DNA of 28,655 bases from an uncultured Muribaculum sp. (GTDB lineage: Bacteria > Bacteroidota > Bacteroidia > Bacteroidales > Muribaculaceae): positions 1-28,655 of the forward strand of contig NZ_CAJTYX010000036.1 of the NCBI RefSeq assembly GCF_910583865.1. Direction: 5' to 3'. The notes under the pieces are model-generated. The model saw only the letters and a list, made by a program, of their open reading frames with translations, was not told the DNA's origin and made no database searches. How positions within the stretch are numbered: position 1 is the stretch's first letter; each line of letters starts with the position of its first letter. The translations under genes were made by a program, and so were the position numbers. Positions 24,184 to 28,655 of this stretch are shown here, piece after piece.

Positions 24184-24215
24184 TTTCACCGTGCACCGGT
24201 AATTTCGTAAATTTG
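24184..24215 (+). promoter_or_regulatory. queG promoter, decides the gene start
   Basis: TTTC (24184-24187) is followed after exactly 20 nt by TAAATTTG (24208-24215). The reading frame of queG stays open upstream to an ATG at 24117, but this promoter and the hairpin at 24146-24176 lie inside that extension. The transcript therefore starts near 24220-24223 and the upstream ATG is not used. Confidence 0.65.
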
Positions 24216-24224
24216 TGCATGATT

Positions 24225-25130
24225 ATGAATCTTGACGATATCATGCAGGCTGCGGGCGCGCTCAGATGGGGTGTGGCCGAGGCTGCACAGGTCGACCCGG
24301 AGGCATGGCAAAGGCGTGAGAGATGGCTGCGTGACGGCAACCATGCCTCGATGGATTACCTCGCGCGATACCCCGAGGTGCGCCGCGACCCGCGCAACCT
24401 TCTTGACGGCGCAAGGAGCATCATAGTCGCGGCATTCAACTATTTTCCCGCCACGCGCCAGAGCGGCGACGCGCCGCAGTTTGCCTGGTATGCCTACGGG
24501 CGCGACTACCACGAAGTGGTGCGCAATTGTCTGGAGCAGGTTGTCGAATCCCTGTCGGCACAGAATCCGGACGCGGCATTCCGCATATGCGTGGACACCG
24601 CGCCGCTGATGGAGCGGTACTGGGCCGTGAAAGCCGGCATAGGGTTTGTCGGACGCAACGCGCAGCTCATCGTGCCGGGCCACGGGTCGGCATGCTTCCT
24701 CGGCGAGATAGTCACCACCCTTCGGCTGCAACCTTCAGACCCATGCACGCTGTCGTGCCCCGAAGGATGCGACAGATGTATCCGCGCATGCCCGGGGAAG
24801 GCCATCGCCGGCGATTCAACCATCGACGCGCGCTGCTGCCTCTCCTACCTCACCATAGAGCATCGCGGGCCGCTCCCTGACGACGCGCCCGACCCGGGAC
24901 GACGCATCTACGGCTGCGACACCTGCCAGAGCGTATGCCCTCTCAACGCCGGCGCCCTGCCCACCGACATCGACGAATTCCGCCCGTCAGACTCATTCCT
25001 ATCGCTGCGAGACAACGATATCGCCTCGATGACGCCTGACGGTTTCTCCCGCATATTCTCGCACTCCGCCGTAAAACGCGCCAAGCTCGCCGGACTGCTG
25101 CGCAACCTCGCGGCGATGCGCCCGCGTTGA
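24225..25130 (+). CDS. queG: Epoxyqueuosine reductase
   Basis: 301 residues from the chosen start MNLDDIMQAAGALRWG. The catalytic Asp is D124 in CVDTAPLMERYWAVKAG, and the cobalamin-binding region follows (GFVGRNAQLI). The ferredoxin-like part has C178, C182, C185 and C189-P for one 4Fe-4S cluster and CC...CDTCQSVCP for the other. QueG reduces epoxyqueuosine to queuosine in the wobble position of tRNAs, using cobalamin. It lacks the C-terminal HEAT-like repeat of longer homologues, as usual for short Bacteroidetes forms. The start at 24225 is chosen over 24117 because the promoter at 24184-24215 lies between; 24219 and 24243 remain possible. The leader is only a few nt, nearly leaderless. Confidence 0.92.
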   Translation: MNLDDIMQAAGALRWGVAEAAQVDPEAWQRRERWLRDGNHASMDYLARYPEVRRDPRNLLDGARSIIVAAFNYFPATRQSGDAPQFAWYAYGRDYHEVVRNCLEQVVESLSAQNPDAAFRICVDTAPLMERYWAVKAGIGFVGRNAQLIVPGHGSACFLGEIVTTLRLQPSDPCTLSCPEGCDRCIRACPGKAIAGDSTIDARCCLSYLTIEHRGPLPDDAPDPGRRIYGCDTCQSVCPLNAGALPTDIDEFRPSDSFLSLRDNDIASMTPDGFSRIFSHSAVKRAKLAGLLRNLAAMRPR

Positions 25131-25170
25131 CATAGGCAAAAGTTTTTTCTCATCGTCCGCTAAAAATTCG

Positions 25171-25178
25171 TAAATTTG
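25171..25178 (+). promoter_or_regulatory. -7 element of glmS
   Basis: TAAATTTG is a full match to TAnnTTTG, with a T-rich stretch (25143-25150) but no exact TTTG at the -33 position. The predicted leader is about 60 nt; no glmS ribozyme-like fold is expected or seen in so short a stretch. Confidence 0.6.
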
Positions 25179-25243
25179 CACGTTGCAAAAGTCACAACCT
25201 ATGGCTATTATTTAACGACTAACTATAAATTATCGACTTATCT

Positions 25244-27088
25244 ATGTGTGGAATAGTAGGATACATCGGACACCGGGAAGCATATGACATCCTTGTCAAG
25301 GGCCTCCACCGTCTTGAGTACAGAGGATATGACAGCGCCGGAGTGGCCATGATCAATCCGGAAGGCAAGTTGAACATCTACAAGCACACCGGCAAAGTAG
25401 CCGAACTTGAGGCATTCTGCCAGTCAAAGGACATCACAGGCACAGTAGGGATAGCCCACACAAGATGGGCCACCCACGGCGAGCCGAGCGACGTGAACGC
25501 CCATCCCCACTACAGCACCAACGGGAAGATAGCGATTGTCCACAACGGAACCATCGAGAACTACAACGTACTCAAACAGGCGCTCATGCAGCATGGCTGC
25601 GAGTTCGTCAGCCAGACCGACACCGAGGTGGTGGTCAAGCTAATCGAATATATTCAGTCCAACAACAACTGCACGCTTCTCGATGCAGTGCGCGAGGCCC
25701 TCAACCAGGTGATCGGGGCCTACGCCATAGCGGTAATCGACTCCGACTGTCCCGACACGGTAATCGCCGCCCGCAAGAGCTCGCCGCTCGTGATCGGCAT
25801 AGGTGACGACGAGACGTTCATCGCCTCCGACGCCTCACCTATCATCGACTACACCAACCGAGTGGTCTACCTCCGCGACAACGAAATCGCCATCATCACC
25901 CGCGACGAACCTCTCAAGGTCATCACCACCGACAACGAAGAGTCGACCGTCGACATCCAGACCCTCCGCATGTCGGTGTCGCAACTCGAGAAAGGCGGCT
26001 ACCCCCACTTCATGCTCAAGGAGATATTCGAGCAGACCAACACGATATTCGACTGCATACGAGGCCGCATCGCCGCCGACGGCACAGCCATAAAGCTCTC
26101 CGGCGTGAGCGACCATCCCGACCGTTTCATCAACGCAGGCCGCATCCTCATCGTGGCGTGCGGCACGTCGTGGCACGCCGGACTGATCGGGGCGCGCCTC
26201 ATCGAGAATTTCGCCCGCATACCGACACGCGTAGAATACGCTTCCGAATTCCGCTACGCCAACCCGGTCATACGCCCAGACGACGTCGTGATAGCAATAT
26301 CGCAGAGCGGAGAGACTGCCGACACCCTTGCCGCTATAAAGCTTGCCAAGGAGCAGGGAGCGTTTGTCTACGGCGTATGCAACGTCGTCGGTTCATCGAT
26401 AGCACGCGAGACCCACACAGGCACATACATCCACGTCGGCCCGGAAATAGGCGTGGCCTCTACCAAGGCTTTCACAGGACAAGTGACCGTGCTTGCCATG
26501 CTCGCTCTCGCCATAGGGCAGCTCAAAGGCACTGTAAGCAAGGAGCAGCTGACCGAGGTGGCGCGCTCGTTGCAGAGCCTCCCGGCACTCATCACTGAGA
26601 CACTCAAACTGAACCCGCAGATAGAGAAGCTTTCGGCCACCTACACCTACGTGCGCAACTTCCTATACCTCGGACGCGGTTACAACTACCCGAGCGCGCT
26701 CGAAGGCGCACTCAAACTTAAGGAAATCAGCTACATCCATGCCGAAGGATACCCCGCCGCTGAGATGAAGCACGGCCCGATAGCCCTCATCGACAAGGAA
26801 ATGCCGACAGTGGTGATAGCTCCCGACGACGACCTCCACGAGAAAGTCATCTCCAACATACAGCAGGTGAAAGCGCGCGGAGGCTCCGTGATAGCCATCG
26901 TCACCAAAGGCGACACTACAATCCCGGCCATCGCCGACCATGTGCTTGAGATTCCGCCCGTACCAGAAGCCATATCGCCCGTCATCGCCGCCATCCCGCT
27001 CCAGCTGCTCGCCTATCATATCGCGATAATGAAGGGGTGCAATGTCGACATGCCGCGCAACCTCGCCAAGTCGGTCACCGTAGAATAA
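25244..27088 (+). CDS. glmS: Glutamine-fructose-6-phosphate aminotransferase
   Basis: 614 residues, full length. The N-terminal glutaminase domain has the nucleophile C2 (MCGIVGYIGHREAYDILVKG), with HRLEYRGYDSAG, THGEPSDVNAHPH and the HNGTIENY loop. Two SIS isomerase domains follow (VACGTSWHAGLIGARLIENF, ISQSGETADT, STKAFTGQVT, EGALKLKEISYIHAEGYPA), and the C-terminus has the conserved KSVTVE end. It makes glucosamine-6-phosphate from fructose-6-phosphate and glutamine, the first step to UDP-GlcNAc for peptidoglycan and lipid A. It has its own -7 element and is followed after 25 bp by the CobW-family gene. Confidence 0.97.
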   Translation: MCGIVGYIGHREAYDILVKGLHRLEYRGYDSAGVAMINPEGKLNIYKHTGKVAELEAFCQSKDITGTVGIAHTRWATHGEPSDVNAHPHYSTNGKIAIVHNGTIENYNVLKQALMQHGCEFVSQTDTEVVVKLIEYIQSNNNCTLLDAVREALNQVIGAYAIAVIDSDCPDTVIAARKSSPLVIGIGDDETFIASDASPIIDYTNRVVYLRDNEIAIITRDEPLKVITTDNEESTVDIQTLRMSVSQLEKGGYPHFMLKEIFEQTNTIFDCIRGRIAADGTAIKLSGVSDHPDRFINAGRILIVACGTSWHAGLIGARLIENFARIPTRVEYASEFRYANPVIRPDDVVIAISQSGETADTLAAIKLAKEQGAFVYGVCNVVGSSIARETHTGTYIHVGPEIGVASTKAFTGQVTVLAMLALAIGQLKGTVSKEQLTEVARSLQSLPALITETLKLNPQIEKLSATYTYVRNFLYLGRGYNYPSALEGALKLKEISYIHAEGYPAAEMKHGPIALIDKEMPTVVIAPDDDLHEKVISNIQQVKARGGSVIAIVTKGDTTIPAIADHVLEIPPVPEAISPVIAAIPLQLLAYHIAIMKGCNVDMPRNLAKSVTVE

Positions 27089-27113
27089 TCTTGTAAAGTA
27101 CAATAAACACGCC

Positions 27114-28418
27114 ATGTCAACTAAAAAAGAACAGACCCCCGTACTGCTGCTGACCGGTTATCTCGGCAGCGGCAAGACAACACTGGTAAACCATATCCTC
27201 TCCAACGAGCGCGGCATACGCTTCGCCGTGATTGTCAATGACATCGGCGAAGTGAACATCGACGCGTCGCTCATACAGAAAGGTGGAGTGGTCGATACTG
27301 CCGACGACTCGCTCGTGGCCCTTCAGAACGGCTGCATATGCTGCACGCTGAAGATGGACCTCGTGAAGCAGATCGAGGACATCATCGCCCTCCACCGATT
27401 CGACTACATAGTGATCGAGGCGAGCGGCATCTGCGAACCCGCCCCGATAGCCCAGACCATATGCTCCATCCCATACATGGGTGCTGAATATGGCCAAAAC
27501 GGAATACCGCGCCTCGACTGCATAGTGACGGTGGTCGACGCCCTGAGGCTACAGAGCGAATTCGACTGCGGCCGCGACCTCACCAAGAAGGACATCGACG
27601 ACGAGGACATCGAAAACCTTGTCATACAGCAGATAGAGTTCTGCAACATCATCCTCCTCAACAAGGCCTCCGAAGTGGCTTCCGACCAGCTCAAACGCAT
27701 ACGCGAGATCGTGCGCGTGATACAGCCGAAAGCGGAGATCATCGACACCGACTACGCCGACGTGGACATTGCGCGACTGCTCGACACCCACCTGTTCAAC
27801 TTCGAGAAAGTCGCCACTTCCGCCGGATGGGTGCGCGAACTCGAACGTCCGGTCTCGGAAGAGGAGGAACTTGAAGCACAGGCCGACCATCACAATCATC
27901 ACGAGGAGCACCACCACGACCACGATGACGACCATCATGACCATGATGGCGATTACGACCATGACGGACACCGTCATCATGACGAAGAAGAGCACGGCCA
28001 CCACCATCACAACCACCATCACCATGACGGAGAGGGCGAGGCGGAGGAATACGGTATACAGACTTTCGTCTACTACCGCCGCGATCCGTTCGGCCTCAAC
28101 AGGTTCGACTACTTCCTCGACAAGAAATGGCCGCGCAACGTGGTCCGCACCAAAGGCGTGCTCTACTTCGAGCAGCGCCCGGAGATGTCCTACCTGTTCG
28201 AGCAGGCAGGTATCCAAAAGAAACTCACCGAAGCTGGCCAATGGTATGCCACCGCTCCGGAAGATGACCTGATGATGCTCATGCAGCAGAATCCCGACAT
28301 GATGCGCGACTGGCACGAGCACTACGGCGACCGCATGGTCAAGCTCGTGTTCATCGGCCAGCACCTCGACCGCGAGGCCATCACCCGCGAACTCGACGCA
28401 TGCCTCGGCCGCTTCTGA
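27114..28418 (+). CDS. CobW-family (G3E) GTPase, likely zinc metallochaperone
   Basis: 434 residues. Walker A is GYLGSGKTT (15-23); the CxCC metal motif is C74-I-C76-C77 in NGCICCTL; IVIEASGICEP follows as the switch region; LLNKASE is near the guanine-specificity NKxD position, with the Asp not conserved. A stretch at about residues 257-310 is extremely rich in His and Asp. The CobW C-terminal domain follows (GIQTFVYYRRDPF, LDKKWPRNVVRTKGVLYF). Family members deliver zinc, or sometimes cobalt or other metals, to target proteins using GTP; the His stretch suggests metal loading. It lies 25 bp after glmS, so it is probably co-transcribed. It ends 28 bp before a strong terminator. Confidence 0.9.
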   Translation: MSTKKEQTPVLLLTGYLGSGKTTLVNHILSNERGIRFAVIVNDIGEVNIDASLIQKGGVVDTADDSLVALQNGCICCTLKMDLVKQIEDIIALHRFDYIVIEASGICEPAPIAQTICSIPYMGAEYGQNGIPRLDCIVTVVDALRLQSEFDCGRDLTKKDIDDEDIENLVIQQIEFCNIILLNKASEVASDQLKRIREIVRVIQPKAEIIDTDYADVDIARLLDTHLFNFEKVATSAGWVRELERPVSEEEELEAQADHHNHHEEHHHDHDDDHHDHDGDYDHDGHRHHDEEEHGHHHHNHHHHDGEGEAEEYGIQTFVYYRRDPFGLNRFDYFLDKKWPRNVVRTKGVLYFEQRPEMSYLFEQAGIQKKLTEAGQWYATAPEDDLMMLMQQNPDMMRDWHEHYGDRMVKLVFIGQHLDREAITRELDACLGRF

Positions 28419-28445
28419 CACCACACTCCCCAACCCACTAAGATG

Positions 28446-28479
28446 GCGATGTGTTGAAAATTCAGCACATCGCTTTTTT
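28446..28479 (+). terminator. Terminator of the glmS-cobW transcript
   Basis: GCGATGTG (28446-28453) pairs with CACATCGC (28466-28473); the interior TGAA/TTCA can extend the stem. TTTTTT follows at 28474-28479. Clear plus-strand intrinsic terminator. Confidence 0.88.
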
Positions 28480-28606
28480 CTTTAGAGATTGCTTCGAAGA
28501 TTGCGATAAGCAGTAGGAGACAATCCGTCAATAATCGGCTCTAACGGTGAATTTCTTACCGTGGATGGAGTACAACCTCTATTCTTCGGCTATTTTTTAT
28601 TTTAAT
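28480..28606. other. AT-rich stretch before the edge repeat, probable IS flank
   Basis: No gene or promoter is recognised. It lies between the glmS-cobW terminator and the repeated edge sequence. If the edge repeat is an IS transposase end on the minus strand, part of this stretch would be the non-coding end of that IS. The left copy does not share it, so one of the two copies must be truncated or diverged after the stop codon. Confidence 0.35.
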
Positions 28607-28655
28607 TTATTACTGTCCGCTAAACCATAAATCAGAGAGTCCAACATCTTGAAAG
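28607..28655 (-). mobile_element. Inverted copy of the left edge repeat (IS 3' end, partial)
   Basis: The reverse complement is identical to 3-51 over 49 bp and reads FQDVGLSDLWFSGQ then TAA. The identity stops at 28607; beyond it the flanks differ. Same interpretation as the left copy: the 3' end of a probable transposase facing into the window. Confidence 0.5.

Noticed and set aside
25179..25243. glmS ribozyme ahead of glmS
   Set aside because: The leader is about 60 nt, too short, and no matching fold is visible; the ribozyme is known from Gram-positive bacteria.
27549..28433. 294-residue minus-strand frame antisense to the CobW-family gene
   Set aside because: Its Val/Met-rich middle is the complement of the His/Asp codons; no domain or promoter supports it.
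1..28655. CRISPR array, tRNA or rRNA genes
   Set aside because: No regularly spaced repeats and no cloverleaf or rRNA-like sequence was noticed in the intergenic regions.

Overview
The window looks like a contig from a gut Bacteroidales genome, most likely a member of the Muribaculaceae. This rests on Bacteroidetes-type promoters (-7 TAnnTTTG, in places with TTTG or TTTC about 20 nt upstream), little use of Shine-Dalgarno sites in the core genes, a type IX secretion protein (PorV), secreted proteins with a Bacteroidales-type C-terminal tail, and a DUF2795 small protein typical of Bacteroidetes. The family-level assignment is inference.

Layout. Positions 1-4200 are an accessory, more AT-rich region. 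It holds the 3' end of a probable insertion-sequence transposase at the edge, a frameshifted gene remnant, an overlapping MntA-HepT (MNT/HEPN) toxin-antitoxin pair, two strand-specific hairpins with no obvious parent gene, a primase/VirE-N-like gene broken by an in-frame TAG and a 4-bp duplication, and an intact tyrosine recombinase (R288, K313, H388, R391, H414, Y424). The recombinase is preceded by short direct repeats that could be its arm-type binding sites. The core chromosome seems to start near 4200-4290.

Positions 4289-15903 are all on the minus strand: a DUF2795 protein, a PduO-type corrinoid adenosyltransferase, a 2065-residue GLUG-type beta-helix surface protein, a secreted M6 metalloprotease, ispF and porV. 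Positions 16108-28418 are all on the plus strand: a large GT-C-type membrane protein (DUF2723/GT117), a NodB-type polysaccharide deacetylase, a secreted GH85 endo-beta-N-acetylglucosaminidase, queG, glmS and a CobW-type G3E GTPase with a long His/Asp-rich stretch.

How it fits together. PorV is the outer-membrane shuttle of type IX secretion. Three large Sec-signal proteins in the same 20 kb (GLUG protein, M6 protease, GH85) end in the same kind of short tail (Y-[DN/ID]-[LI]-x-G, then P, then a G-hydrophobic strand, then a basic end). The simplest reading is a neighbourhood for secreted or surface proteins acting on host glycoproteins: a protease, an N-glycan-cleaving enzyme and a repetitive adhesin-like protein, beside the secretion component. 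The GT-C protein and deacetylase could contribute to envelope glycan or protein glycosylation.

The two window ends carry the same 49-bp sequence in inverted orientation, each reading as the last codons of the same protein. The segment is therefore flanked by oppositely oriented copies of a repeat, or the assembly broke at that repeat.
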